Shown here: positions 36,000 to 44,886 of the stretch, piece after piece
Position numbering within the stretch: the first letter of the stretch is position 1
Layout: every line of letters starts with the position of its first letter
Origin: Bacillus_BE sp042263505
Lineage (GTDB): Bacteria > Bacillota > Bacilli > Bacillales > Cytobacillaceae
Direction of reading: 5' to 3'
Length of the DNA stretch: 64,000 nt
Assembly: GCF_042263505.1 (NCBI RefSeq)
Contig: NZ_JBHKFI010000012.1
Span: forward strand, 1 to 64,000
Notes under the pieces: generated by a model
What the model saw: the letters and a program-made list of their open reading frames with translations, nothing else
What the model was told of the DNA's origin: nothing
The model's database searches: none
Position numbers and translations under genes: made by a program

Positions 36000-36368
36000 T
36001 ATGTTGTTAATTGAACAATTTCAGATCAATTCCTGATTATGATGGGTTCCATTCGCTAACAGGTTAAAATCGGGCTTCACATGTTTTGGAATTACAAGAA
36101 GAAGCTACAACTCTTGAAGAGACAGTAGAAAAAGGATATGAAAACCTAGTATATACAGTAGAGAATAGATGTAGAATTAAAAAAGTTAGAGGTAGGACGG
36201 GTTTCGAAAAGCATTATGAGAAACTCGTCCTGTTTTGTTTTATAGGATGGAAATTATATGAATAATATGAAAGTTTAGTAGAGATATTTTTACTAGGAAA
36301 AATATAGTATGATGAATTTATCTATACAAGGATTTGTGGCTTATTAGGTTAAGAGGTGAAATAATGTT
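36000..36368. other. Intergenic region after the thiamine operon
   Basis: It holds the operon terminator at 36194-36239 and, at its right end, the promoter region of the HD-GYP gene. Plus-strand codons near 36015-36050 read IPDYDGFHSLTG and then stop, which may be a gene remnant. No gene was found. Confidence 0.45.
36194..36239 (+). terminator. Terminator of the thiW operon
   Basis: AGGACGGGTTTC pairs with GAAACTCGTCCT (one mismatch) and GTTTTGTTTT follows. It lies about 200 bases past the SDR gene with no other terminator between. Confidence 0.85.
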
Positions 36369-37481
36369 ATGAGATTAGTAAAGCTAGATCAATGCCCAGC
36401 TGGTGTGAAACTGGGAAAATCGATTTATAATGAAAATGGGGCTGTACTATTGGCACAAGGGACATATTTAACCAATAGTTTAATAGAAAGATTGAAGCAA
36501 TTTCATATATTTACCATACATATTGAAGATGAATTATCGGAAGGGATTGAAATTGTTGAATCAATTCCAGAAGAATTACGGATAGAAGCTCAAAATGTCA
36601 TAACAGAAGGTTTAAATGCAATTATTGAATTAAATACTAATTCCTCCAATTTCCAAGGGATGATGAAGTCAGGAAGAGCCGTAAGAAGTATGCAAAAAGT
36701 CTTTCGAGATTTATTAAATAGCTTAAATGAGAATCAAACTGCCTTAAATTTATTGGCAACAACAAAGGTCTACGAAAATTATGTCTACACACACAGTCTT
36801 AACGTTTCAATTTATGCTTGCCAATTAGCCATTGAGAATGGCCTACCAATACCCAAAATTGAAGAAATTGGTTTAGCAGCAATGCTTCATGATCTAGGAA
36901 AACTGCATATTCCAAGGGAAATAATTAACAAACCTGGGAAACTAACAGATGAAGAATATGCTTTGATAAAGACCCATTGTGAGATTGGATTTGATCTTGT
37001 CAAACAGGTTCATGAGATTCCGATACCGGTTTCTCATGGGGCATTACAACATCATGAAAGAATCGATGGTGCTGGTTATCCAAGGGGTTTAAAGGGCGAA
37101 GAGATTCATAAATATGCCAGAATCATCAGTGTGGCTGATGTGTTTGATGCAGTTACAAGTACCCGATCCTATCGGCAGGCTTTGTTACCGCACCAAGGAA
37201 TTGAAGTGTTATTTGGGGGATATGAGACTCAATTTGAGGGCAAACAAGTTCAGTTATTTAAAGAGTGTATAGCCATCTATCCTCCTGGATTAACGGTAAA
37301 ATTAAATGATGGTCGTACTGCGATAGTAACTAAATATAATTTTAATGCGGTTGGGCGTCCTGAAATAAGGATTATCAAGGACGAGGAAAATCAAGACATC
37401 CAGCCGTATGAGATCAATTTAGGAGATCCCAAACATTTAATACTAGAAATAGTTGAAGCTGATGCACTTTTGAATGTTTAA
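36369..37481 (+). CDS. HD-GYP c-di-GMP phosphodiesterase
   Basis: A 370-residue cytoplasmic protein. A small N-terminal domain (to about residue 110) of the kind often annotated DUF3391-like precedes an HD-GYP domain with MLHDLGKLHIP (metal-binding HD) and HHERIDGAGYPRG (the GYP signature). It should hydrolyse c-di-GMP, opposing the diguanylate cyclase at 11.7 kb. After the HD-GYP core there is a C-terminal beta-rich extension of about 80 residues (YPPGLTVKLNDGRTAIVTKYN). GAGGTG lies ten bases before the ATG. Monocistronic. Confidence 0.9.
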   Translation: MRLVKLDQCPAGVKLGKSIYNENGAVLLAQGTYLTNSLIERLKQFHIFTIHIEDELSEGIEIVESIPEELRIEAQNVITEGLNAIIELNTNSSNFQGMMKSGRAVRSMQKVFRDLLNSLNENQTALNLLATTKVYENYVYTHSLNVSIYACQLAIENGLPIPKIEEIGLAAMLHDLGKLHIPREIINKPGKLTDEEYALIKTHCEIGFDLVKQVHEIPIPVSHGALQHHERIDGAGYPRGLKGEEIHKYARIISVADVFDAVTSTRSYRQALLPHQGIEVLFGGYETQFEGKQVQLFKECIAIYPPGLTVKLNDGRTAIVTKYNFNAVGRPEIRIIKDEENQDIQPYEINLGDPKHLILEIVEADALLNV

Positions 37482-37485
37482 TTAA

Positions 37486-37517
37486 GGGAGAGCGGGTCTT
37501 GGCTTTCTCTCCTCTCT
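37486..37517 (+). terminator. Hairpin after the HD-GYP gene
   Basis: GGGAGAG pairs with CTCTCC(C/T) around a loop; the following T run is weak (TTATATTTTT). Confidence 0.6.
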
Positions 37518-37614
37518 TATATTTTTCATATCAGATAATAGTCTAAATTCTACTTGAGAATATATGTTCCCCTGTGATAAACTATTAGTAAAAAAATACC
37601 AAGGGGTGACTAAT

Positions 37615-37863
37615 ATGGATAAAGTATCCTTTATTGCGTACGAGTTATACCATTCTACTAATGATGCAAACAATCGTAAAATGGCCCTGGAGCTTTTAAG
37701 AGGAGAGACGACTATAAAGGAAATTTCAAAAGATAAGGTACTTAAAGGCAGTGTGAATGCTGCACAGGAGAAGTATAAACGATTTGATTTTTTTTCACAT
37801 TCCAATGAATATGCAGAAATTGTTTCTTTTATAGAAGAACATTTCTACTCAGCACCTATGTAA
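37615..37863 (+). CDS. Small hypothetical protein (82 aa)
   Basis: An 82-residue protein beginning MDKVSFIAYELY and ending FIEEHFYSAPM. It is predicted all-helical, with no signal or membrane segment. AAGGGGTGA precedes the ATG at 37615; a longer frame starts 17 codons earlier without a ribosome binding site. No family is recognised; it may share a transcript with the pentapeptide gene 120 bases downstream. Confidence 0.6.
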   Translation: MDKVSFIAYELYHSTNDANNRKMALELLRGETTIKEISKDKVLKGSVNAAQEKYKRFDFFSHSNEYAEIVSFIEEHFYSAPM

Positions 37864-37986
37864 AAACCTCAATGAACCCTCATCATTTTATTCTATTTTT
37901 CAATATATAATTTGTTTATTTCATGAATATTTATGTTATTTTAGGAGGAAGAACAAAATTAACTTTTAATGCAAAGGTGAATAATC

Positions 37987-38634
37987 ATGGCTCACAATAT
38001 GAAAATAGACAAACCTAAGATCCCTCAAAACCTACTCCCAGCAAATTTTCAAGATATTTATTATGTAGAGGATCTCTATCTGAATAAATGCATCATAGCC
38101 AATTGTGTAATTGATCGGGAAAAAATCGAAAAAATTCAATTCTCAGAAGTCGTTTTCCAAAATGTTACCTTCAGTGATGTTTGCTTTAAAAATATTGAAT
38201 TAATAGATGCTATTTTTGAACATTGCGATTTATCCAATGCCGATTTAATGGAAGCCATTATGAGAAGGGTTGAATTTAAAGATTCGAAAATCCTTGGTGT
38301 TAACTTGGCAGAAGCCAATTTAGGAAGTGTCCTATTTGATGAGTGTAACTTAAACCTAAGTTCTTTTGGATATAGCAGCATGAAGCAAGTGAAATTCAAT
38401 CAATGTTCCTTACGGAGTGCCGATTTTTATGAATGCCACTTTAATAAAGTAGACTTCGATCAGTGTGACCTTAATGATGTGAATTTTTCCCGAACACCAC
38501 TACGCGGGATTGATCTAAGCAATTCACAATTTGAAAGAATGAATGTTGAATTGGAAAATTTGGCGGGCTGTGAGGTTTCACCTGAACAAGCTATTGGCTT
38601 TGCAGCATTGATAGGATTGAAGATTAAAGAATAG
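37987..38634 (+). CDS. Pentapeptide-repeat protein (Qnr-like)
   Basis: A 215-residue right-handed beta-helix protein made of A(D/N)LxX-type pentapeptides from about residue 50 to 185 (for example CDLSNADLMEA, VNLAEANLGSV, RSADFYECHF). Length, the absence of other domains and the C-terminal SPEQAIGFAALIGLKIKE resemble Gram-positive Qnr-like proteins, which mimic DNA and protect gyrase. Function in quinolone protection is possible but not shown. AAAGGTGA precedes the ATG, and a terminator follows at 38805. Confidence 0.85.
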   Translation: MAHNMKIDKPKIPQNLLPANFQDIYYVEDLYLNKCIIANCVIDREKIEKIQFSEVVFQNVTFSDVCFKNIELIDAIFEHCDLSNADLMEAIMRRVEFKDSKILGVNLAEANLGSVLFDECNLNLSSFGYSSMKQVKFNQCSLRSADFYECHFNKVDFDQCDLNDVNFSRTPLRGIDLSNSQFERMNVELENLAGCEVSPEQAIGFAALIGLKIKE

Positions 38635-38804
38635 AAAACCATCAAGTGAATGGATGAATAATGGAAAAACCTACATTAATCGTGATGCTTTCTTGATCCA
38701 AATGATACGATGCCCATTTTAAAATATAAAAGCGCTAATGTGTTTGCAACGATTATAGAAACAATTGAGCACTGCCGTTAAGGCTTAGTATGTTATATGA
38801 CGAG

Positions 38805-38836
38805 GAGATAAGGATAAAAATTCCTTATCTCTTTTT
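38805..38836 (+). terminator. Rho-independent terminator
   Basis: GAGATAAGGA pairs with TCCTTATCTC and five T follow. It closes the pentapeptide-repeat transcript. Confidence 0.82.
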
Positions 38837-38914
38837 GTTACAGAAAAGAAGTCCGTGATTCTAAAGTTTTATTAAAATTTATATAAAAGCAACCGAATCA
38901 TATTTCTGAAATTA

Positions 38915-39209
38915 GGAAATATGGCCAAGACCTGATAAGTCAAGCGAGTCTTTAAAGGAAGCTTGCGAAGGTACTTTGATTGGAGAATCAGAATATTTTT
39001 CAATCTCTTTAGCTTGGGGTTTAATTGATCAACAGCATGAATATTATCCACCCTCTAAATAATATTGGTGAATGAGAATCAATCTACTTTTTTGGGGAAC
39101 AATTCATGGCCTTTGTGAAATCGAATAAATTCATTTTAACTTAGAGACATCTTATAAAATACCTGTAACTTTATATTCATATCCTAAAGAAGCTATGGAG
39201 GTTACATAG
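38915..39209 (+). pseudogene. Probable decayed gene, unknown
   Basis: Broken plus-strand coding-like sequence: a run reading EIRKYGQDLISQ shifts frame into SESLKEACEGTLIGESEYF and SLAWGLIDQQHEYYPPSK, ending in a stop; a second run (INLLFWGTIHGLCEIE, stop, IHFNLETSYKIPVTLYSY) follows. The composition is protein-like but the frame is interrupted several times and no start or ribosome binding site is seen. No family is recognised. The rest of 38837-39443 holds nothing else I can name. Confidence 0.35.
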
Positions 39210-39443
39210 TAAATATTTATTTATCATTCTATCGTAAAATAAGATGAGTTCAAAGGATTTAGTAAAATATTATTTACAATTCACTTCGGTAAATGGAGAG
39301 GTTTAAACGTAATCGGGGTTATGTGATTACATAAGAGAAAGGTGGAAGACAGCCTATTAAAAAAATAGTTGATTAGATTTTTCTTTTGATGATATGCTTG
39401 CATGAAAGGTTAGGTTTATTTTTTAATAAAGGATAGTGTACTC

Positions 39444-40298
39444 ATGACCAATTTATTAATGGATAAAGAAAATGGTAAACCTCTGTATCAGGCAGAATGT
39501 GAAAAGTGTTTTGGATTGTGCTGTGTAGCCTTGCCTTATGCAAAATCTGCTGACTTTGCATTTGATAAAGACGGAGGGACTCCATGTCGAAATCTACAAT
39601 CTAATTATCAATGTCAGATTCATCAAAATCTCAGAGAAAAGGGATTTCGCGGATGTGCAGTCTATGAATGCTTTGGAGCGGGACAAAAGGTTTCTCAGAT
39701 AACTTATAGAGGAAAGGATTGGCGAGAGGATCCAGAGCTAGCAGGAGAAATATTCGAAGTATTTCCGGTTATGCAGCAGCTACATGAAATGCTCTATTAT
39801 TTACATGAAGCTTTACATCGTAATGAAACTCATACAATTTCTGAAGAATTATATAAAACTCTTAAAGAAATAGAGGAGCTTACGGCGTTGGGACCAAATG
39901 AAATAAGGAACCTAAATGTTCCAACTCATCGCGAAGGTGTGAATAAGCTATTTCTTGTAACAAGTGAGAAGATTCGTTCTAGAGTATCGAATAAGTCAAA
40001 AGTAGCTGACAAAATTAGCCAGATGCGAGAATTAATTGGTGCAAATTTACGAAGATCGGATCTTAGAGGAGTTAATTTAAGAGGGGCTTTACTGATTGCA
40101 GCTGATCTTAGAGAATCTGATTTGCGAATGGCAGATTTCATTGGCGCCGATTTACGGGATGCTGATTTGAGTGGTGCCAATCTTTCAGGAGCCATTTTTC
40201 TCACACAAGCACAAGTAAATTCGGCTAAGGGCGATGAGGCAACAATCTTACCCACAAGGTTATCAACCCCAATTCATTGGCTAACAAGGAATCAATAA
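39444..40298 (+). CDS. Pentapeptide-repeat protein with Cys-rich N-terminus
   Basis: A 284-residue protein. The first 75 residues are cysteine-rich (ECEKCFGLCCVALPY, then C-x6-C-type spacing and GCAVYECFG), suggesting a bound metal or iron-sulfur cluster as in YkgJ-like domains. A helical middle follows, and about residues 195-255 are pentapeptide repeats (GANLRRSDLRGVNLRGALL and so on). This domain pairing occurs in many Firmicutes and has no defined function. The ribosome binding site is weak (AAAGGAT). A strong hairpin terminator follows. Confidence 0.82.
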   Translation: MTNLLMDKENGKPLYQAECEKCFGLCCVALPYAKSADFAFDKDGGTPCRNLQSNYQCQIHQNLREKGFRGCAVYECFGAGQKVSQITYRGKDWREDPELAGEIFEVFPVMQQLHEMLYYLHEALHRNETHTISEELYKTLKEIEELTALGPNEIRNLNVPTHREGVNKLFLVTSEKIRSRVSNKSKVADKISQMRELIGANLRRSDLRGVNLRGALLIAADLRESDLRMADFIGADLRDADLSGANLSGAIFLTQAQVNSAKGDEATILPTRLSTPIHWLTRNQ

Positions 40299-40308
40299 GT
40301 AATTTATG

Positions 40309-40344
40309 AAATAGGTGACCCCAAAATAATTGGGTCACCTATTT
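40309..40344. terminator. Bidirectional terminator
   Basis: AAATAGGTGACCC and GGGTCACCTATTT pair perfectly around a ten-base loop. Confidence 0.85.
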
Positions 40345-40562
40345 CATTTGTTATTTTAAAAAAAGTAGATTGGAAAAAACTATCATTAAATACAATTAAT
40401 AGGGGGAATGAAATGTCCTCCCTTTTTTTTAAAATAAGAAAAGGGCGAAGCCTTCTTCAAGCATCACCCATAATAGTATTTTGCGATATTCTTAATTATA
40501 TTCTCTGGAGATTGTATTCATTGTTTTTCTCTAGTTGAGTTTGCCTCAATAATGCCATGTTC

Positions 40563-41702
40563 TTAATGTAATACCCTAGCTGCACTAGAAAAGGAAGACG
40601 GATTATAACTGGCAATTCTCACAACATCACCCGTATGCGGTGCATGGATAAATTGGCCGCCGCCAATATAAATGCCTACATGATAAGCTGGATTTCCCAT
40701 AAAGACCAAATCGCCCGGTTGAACTTGACTCGGAGAAATTCTCGTTCCAACATTTTGCTGAGCCGAAGATACCCGCGGAAGACTAATGCCAATAGAACGA
40801 TAGACATAGGAAGTGAATCCCGAACAGTCAAAACCTTTTGGTGTGGTTCCTCCCCAAACGTAAGGAACACCCAAATATTGTTTTGCAACTGCAATAAGCT
40901 TATTCGCTGTCGATAAGTCGGTTTGTTTGTTTACGTTAGATGATAGTGTTGATTGGGAACTGTTGTCCACGAACGATTGCTGTACTTTTTGGACTACTTG
41001 AGTTTGTGACTGAGATGATTGGGCTGATGTTGCCTGCTGCACCTGCTGCACCTGCTGCAGAGCCAATTGGTTCTGTTGGTCTTTCAATTTAGTTTTCGCG
41101 TTGGCTAATTCTTTTGTTACTTCTTGTTTATCTGCTTCAATCTGTTTTTGTTGAGATACTAATTCACTTTGACTCTTCTGTAAATTTTCGATACCGTTAT
41201 GTAATTTTTCCTCGGAATCTTTTAACGCTTGTTCCTTTTCTTTTAAACTATTCAATAAGTCTATGTCACTTTGAATGAATTCTGAAATAGCGGTAGAACG
41301 AGTTAAAAATTCGGATAGGTTATTAGATGAAAACAAAAACTCAACATAGGTAATAACTGGCTGTTGTCCTTGTGATTGAATGCTTCTTAGTCGCTCAGCA
41401 TAGACCTTTTTGTGGGCATCTAAGTCTTTTTTGGCTTCTTCAATTTCAACTTTTGTTTGTGCAATTTTCCCTTGTTGCTCTTTAATATGTATGTTTAGTT
41501 TTTGGCTTTTATCCATTGCCATGCTAATTCGGTTATCTAATTGTTCAATCTTCATTTCAAAGTTACTGATTTGTTCCTGTGTTGTACCGATTTGTTTATT
41601 TGATACGGATGAATCTACCGGACTTGCAAAAACAGGAGTTGCCATTATCATAGCAGCTAAAACGGAAGATGAAGCCGTATATAAAAATGATTTCGCTCTC
41701 AT
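40563..41702 (-). CDS. Secreted NlpC/P60 peptidoglycan endopeptidase (CwlO-like)
   Basis: A 379-residue exported cell-wall hydrolase. A signal peptide (to about residue 27) is followed by a long coiled coil (about 35-225), a Gln/Ser-rich linker, and a C-terminal NlpC/P60 domain (about 265-379). The catalytic Cys is in GFDCSGF and the His in YHVGIYIG, with a further polar residue at FIHAP. This layout matches CwlO-type D,L-endopeptidases, whose coiled coil binds FtsEX. AAAGGAG precedes the ATG. A TGTAAT-N5-TGTAAT WalR-like box lies about 120 bases upstream. Confidence 0.9.
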   Translation of the reverse strand: MRAKSFLYTASSSVLAAMIMATPVFASPVDSSVSNKQIGTTQEQISNFEMKIEQLDNRISMAMDKSQKLNIHIKEQQGKIAQTKVEIEEAKKDLDAHKKVYAERLRSIQSQGQQPVITYVEFLFSSNNLSEFLTRSTAISEFIQSDIDLLNSLKEKEQALKDSEEKLHNGIENLQKSQSELVSQQKQIEADKQEVTKELANAKTKLKDQQNQLALQQVQQVQQATSAQSSQSQTQVVQKVQQSFVDNSSQSTLSSNVNKQTDLSTANKLIAVAKQYLGVPYVWGGTTPKGFDCSGFTSYVYRSIGISLPRVSSAQQNVGTRISPSQVQPGDLVFMGNPAYHVGIYIGGGQFIHAPHTGDVVRIASYNPSSFSSAARVLH

Positions 41703-41817
41703 GAATAAATCTCCTTTTACGCCTATAATAAATTCGTACTATCAATTATTACTAGTGTATATTCCAAATGGTAGATAGACAATGGATCTGCCGGTAATGT
41801 AATGAAATTGTTGGTGA

Positions 41818-41834
41818 TGTAATAATTTTGTAAT
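41818..41834 (+). promoter_or_regulatory. WalR-like box upstream of the NlpC/P60 gene
   Basis: TGTAAT-AATTT-TGTAAT fits the WalR consensus TGTWAH-N5-TGTWAH. WalRK controls cwlO-type hydrolases in Bacilli. The box is in the opposite orientation to the gene, so the assignment is tentative. Confidence 0.4.
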
Positions 41835-41975
41835 ATTTTGTAGAAACCTCTGAGATTATAGTGCCTGACACCATCTAATGCTGTTGGTTTATGTCGAAAA
41901 GCCATATGGAATGAACAAAAAAAGGAGTCAGCTTCTAATGATGAATCTGACTCTATCAATTTAGATAGTGAATGG

Positions 41976-42068
41976 TTACTTTTGCAGTTGAACCAATGAT
42001 GCCGCCCCGATGACTCCAGCATCATTATCTAACTGGGTCAGCTTATACATCTGTTTTAACGCTTGAGA
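41976..42068 (-). pseudogene. 3' remnant of a ROK-family kinase gene
   Basis: An open minus-strand run of 30 codons ends LTQLDNDAGVIGAASLV-QLQK and a stop. The LGNDAGVIGAA-type ending is the hallmark C-terminus of ROK sugar kinases. The upstream codon is a stop and the remainder of the gene is missing. Further upstream (to about 42240) the minus strand holds other interrupted coding-like runs (QTADDIFEHQFSTMF, then a stop, then YEELNEKEKLENI). The whole 41850-42290 stretch appears decayed. Confidence 0.6.
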
Positions 42069-42304
42069 TTAATTGTTCTTTTTCCAACCATTCAATGTTC
42101 TCTAATTTTTCTTTTTCATTTAATTCTTCATATTAATTCATCATGAACATTGTGGAAAACTGGTGTTCAAAAATATCATCTGCAGTTTGATTGTTGGCAT
42201 GATTTTCTCATTCATTTGTTAATCAAATAATTCTCTAAGAGGAACCTATGTAAGGAATTTAACTGGGTGCGTCATTCTAATACATAATAAGTAGAATTCA
42301 TTAT

Positions 42305-42360
42305 AGAATATTGGAATATAATTGTAAGTATCAGAATATTGAAATATAATTGCGAGTATC
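42305..42360 (+). repeat. Two 28-bp tandem repeats
   Basis: Positions 42305-42332 and 42333-42360 are direct copies (AGAATATTG-AATATAATTG...AGTATC) with three differences. They lie immediately before the ribosome binding site region of the following membrane-protein gene and each contains TATAAT, so they may duplicate a promoter -10 region. Confidence 0.85.
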
Positions 42361-42391
42361 ATACATAATTTTTTTATAAGGGAGGAGAGAA

Positions 42392-42826
42392 ATGAAGATA
42401 AGTAAACCATTTAAAAGTGTTTTGGTTGTTACGATCATTTCTTGTTTATTATTTTGTAGTACGTTAATGGTAATATCACTCTCTCCACTGTCTGATATGG
42501 GGAAACATGCGAATCAATTTAATTCAGTGGGAATGTGGTTATCCGTCGGTATTATTTTTGTTAGTTACTTAATTCCATTAGTTATATATTCTTTAGGTGT
42601 GGAATGGATTAAATATCTGATGGCGATATTTTGTTTTTTGGGCTTATTAATAAGTATAGGAATAACCGTATTTATAGTTGCAGTAGATCATTTTGAAAAG
42701 GACATTTTTTCTGACCCAACGTTAATTGCAAGTGTGATTTGTGTGGGATTATTATTTATGACGAATTTGATTTGGTTTTTTGTAACATTTCTTCCTTCAT
42801 CAAAAGATATTAAATTGGAGAATTAA
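42392..42826 (+). CDS. Four-helix membrane protein (DUF5391-like)
   Basis: A 144-residue membrane protein with four hydrophobic segments (about 10-30, 47-67, 75-98 and 112-134). A loop reading SLSPLSDMGKHANQF after the first helix recalls the DUF5391 family of Bacillus, whose role is unknown; I am moderately sure of that family. GGGAGGAGAG precedes the ATG, and two 28-bp repeats lie upstream. It stands at the edge of a region containing gene remnants. Confidence 0.65.
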   Translation: MKISKPFKSVLVVTIISCLLFCSTLMVISLSPLSDMGKHANQFNSVGMWLSVGIIFVSYLIPLVIYSLGVEWIKYLMAIFCFLGLLISIGITVFIVAVDHFEKDIFSDPTLIASVICVGLLFMTNLIWFFVTFLPSSKDIKLEN

Positions 42827-42892
42827 TAAAAGAAAGTTATGAACTCTAATTTTTGAGTGAAAAGTAAATAGCATTAATATGCAAACCAAATT

Positions 42893-42933
42893 AGTAAACC
42901 AACTAATCGAAGCTCCTTGTTATTCCTTTAAAG
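42893..42933 (+). repeat. 41-bp imperfect direct repeat, copy A
   Basis: It matches 47234-47274 at 37 of 41 bases (core CTAATCGA-GCTCCTTGTTATTCC). The end overlaps the start of the DUF456 remnant. The copies bracket the ABC exporter, MarR and hydrolase genes. Confidence 0.8.
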
Positions 42934-43034
42934 TGGTATTTGCGCCCCTAATTGCCTTTTTAAGTGGAACATTTCCCAAAGCCATTATTCAGTTGATCAT
43001 GATTGTTGTTTTTGTTTTGGATGTCGTATTTTAA
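42927..43034 (+). pseudogene. 3' remnant of a DUF456 gene
   Basis: Thirty-five codons ending SGTFPKAIIQLIMIVVFVLDVVF and a stop are nearly identical to the last 35 codons of the intact DUF456 gene (49426-49533), with no length change. DNA similarity continues about 30 bases past the stop. The first three-quarters of the gene is absent. It is therefore a partial duplicate or the scar of a recombination event. The stretch 43035-43423 shows no other gene. Confidence 0.85.
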
Positions 43035-43423
43035 AGGAATATCCATGATTCGAGGAAATTCTGATAACTTTTTTAAAGTGAGTTATTCTAGACTTTATGA
43101 AATAGAAACAAACATAGTTAATTGTTGGTTCTTAGGCTTTGATTTTTATACTGAAGTGATCAACTCTTGAAAAATATCATAATTATGGAAATAGTTTGTG
43201 GTTCTTGCCTATAGGATTTACAGTTTTTTTATTTAAGTTATTATCTTACTTAAAGAATATCCGTAAAAGAAAGGCAGCTATTGCCGCCTTTCCTCACTTT
43301 TGGTGCAACTCGATTCCACCATTAGTCAAATTCTTTAATGCCGCTGGTAAGAATATTTTCTGTCAGAGGCACTCCAATTCATCCAGACTCTCACAGACGG
43401 ATTTGATCATTTTGGAAATAATG

Positions 43424-44155
43424 TCAGTCTGCCTTCATTTTCTTTTTAAAAATAACAATCGCAAGTACCGATAATAAGATGGCGTAAGCAAGCACCCACC
43501 ATATATGAGGAAAAATGTCACTGTATTGACCATTAAGGGCTGCTTTCCCCATATCGACTGCATGTACAAATGGTAATAAATAAGCAATATCTTTGAACAG
43601 ACCTCCGACAAGGTTTAAGTCAAACCAGATGCCCGACAGCCAAGCAGATAAATTTGTTAGAAGCGCCCCGCAAACACCGGCTGCTGCTTTTTCACTTAAC
43701 AATGATCCGCATATTAGTCCAAGACTAACAAAAATAAGGGCAGGCGGGATCAGTAAAGCAATGGATATTAACATTGAACTAGAAATGGATAATCCTAAAA
43801 TAATCGCAACAATATAACATATGATACCTTGCGCGATTGACATCACAACTAAAGGTAAACTATAACCGACAATGAAGTCTTTTGATGTCATAGGCGTGGT
43901 GAAAAGCCTTGTTAAGAAAGAATTTACTCTGTCATTCGATATAACTTGTGCTGCAAAAAGGGCCATGAAAGATAGCCCAAACACTGCGATTCCTGGTGTT
44001 AATTTCGTAATATTAAAAAGATCGACTGGGATACTTCGGTTTATCGCTGATAAAAGAAGTAACAAAACAATTGGAAATCCAAGTCCAAAAAAGATTGATA
44101 GCGGATCTCGTACAATTTCCTTTGTCGTTCGGTTCGCAAATAAAAGTATTCTCAT
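43424..44155 (-). CDS. ABC-2 type exporter permease
   Basis: A 243-residue membrane protein with about six helices, of the ABC-2 (DrrB-like) permease family. It starts with an N-terminal helix after RTTKEIVRDPLSIFFG and has the conserved region around LPFVHAVDMGKAALNG near the C-terminus. It overlaps the ATPase gene by four bases and is last in a three-gene operon regulator-ATPase-permease. Substrate (drug, peptide or lipid) unknown. Confidence 0.87.
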   Translation of the reverse strand: MRILLFANRTTKEIVRDPLSIFFGLGFPIVLLLLLSAINRSIPVDLFNITKLTPGIAVFGLSFMALFAAQVISNDRVNSFLTRLFTTPMTSKDFIVGYSLPLVVMSIAQGIICYIVAIILGLSISSSMLISIALLIPPALIFVSLGLICGSLLSEKAAAGVCGALLTNLSAWLSGIWFDLNLVGGLFKDIAYLLPFVHAVDMGKAALNGQYSDIFPHIWWVLAYAILLSVLAIVIFKKKMKAD

Positions 44156-44886
44156 TGTACGTCCCCTTCCGTTACAAAATAAACGAAAGCATCCTCAAAG
44201 CTTGTTGTATTAGAAATTTCGATAAGCTCTTGGGCTGAACCAATTGCTTTCATTTGCCCATTCTTCATAATACAAATACGATCAGAGAGTGCCTCAGCTT
44301 CTTCTAAGTAATGCGTCGTTAAAATAATCGTTGTTTTTTCTTTTAACTTTTCAATTAGCGCCCATAACTCGCGGCGTCCTAATATATCGAGCCCAAGTGT
44401 TGGCTCGTCCAAAAATAAGATCTGCGGTTCACTGATTAAAGCCATGGCAATGCTAAGTTTACGTTGCCAACCACCTGACAACGTTTTGCTTCGCTGATTT
44501 TCATACGGCTGTAGTGAAAACTGGGCAATCATTTCATCCGCTCTTATTTTTCCATTTGCTTTTTTTAAACCTTGGACACCAGCCATTAGTTCCAAATTTT
44601 CACGTACGGTTAGATTTGGCGCAATGGCTGTTTCTTGTGGAGATACGGCAATAATGGTATGAACTTGTTCTGGGTATTTTGTTATGCTATTTCCTAACAA
44701 TGTAGCTTCCCCGTTTGTTGGCTTTGTTAAGCAGGAAAGCATTTTGATAAGCGTTGTCTTACCTGCACCATTCACACCAAGCAGACCAAACAATTCGCCT
44801 TCTTGAATCGAAAAAGAGACGTTATCCACAACGGTCTTTGCACCGTATTTTTTTGTTAGAGAGTCGATTGCAATAGCGATAGTCAT
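44152..44886 (-). CDS. ABC exporter ATPase (DrrA-like)
   Basis: A 244-residue ATP-binding subunit. Walker A GVNGAGKTT, signature LSGGWQRKLS and Walker B ILFLDEPTLGLD are intact. The short C-terminal tail and partner permease place it with daunorubicin-resistance-type exporters. Its start codon directly abuts the stop of the HTH regulator gene, so translation is coupled. Confidence 0.9.
   Translation of the reverse strand: MTIAIAIDSLTKKYGAKTVVDNVSFSIQEGELFGLLGVNGAGKTTLIKMLSCLTKPTNGEATLLGNSITKYPEQVHTIIAVSPQETAIAPNLTVRENLELMAGVQGLKKANGKIRADEMIAQFSLQPYENQRSKTLSGGWQRKLSIAMALISEPQILFLDEPTLGLDILGRRELWALIEKLKEKTTIILTTHYLEEAEALSDRICIMKNGQMKAIGSAQELIEISNTTSFEDAFVYFVTEGDVQ

Noticed and set aside
42305..42360. 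Start of a CRISPR array
   Set aside because: The two 28-bp copies are directly adjacent with no spacer, and no cas gene is near.
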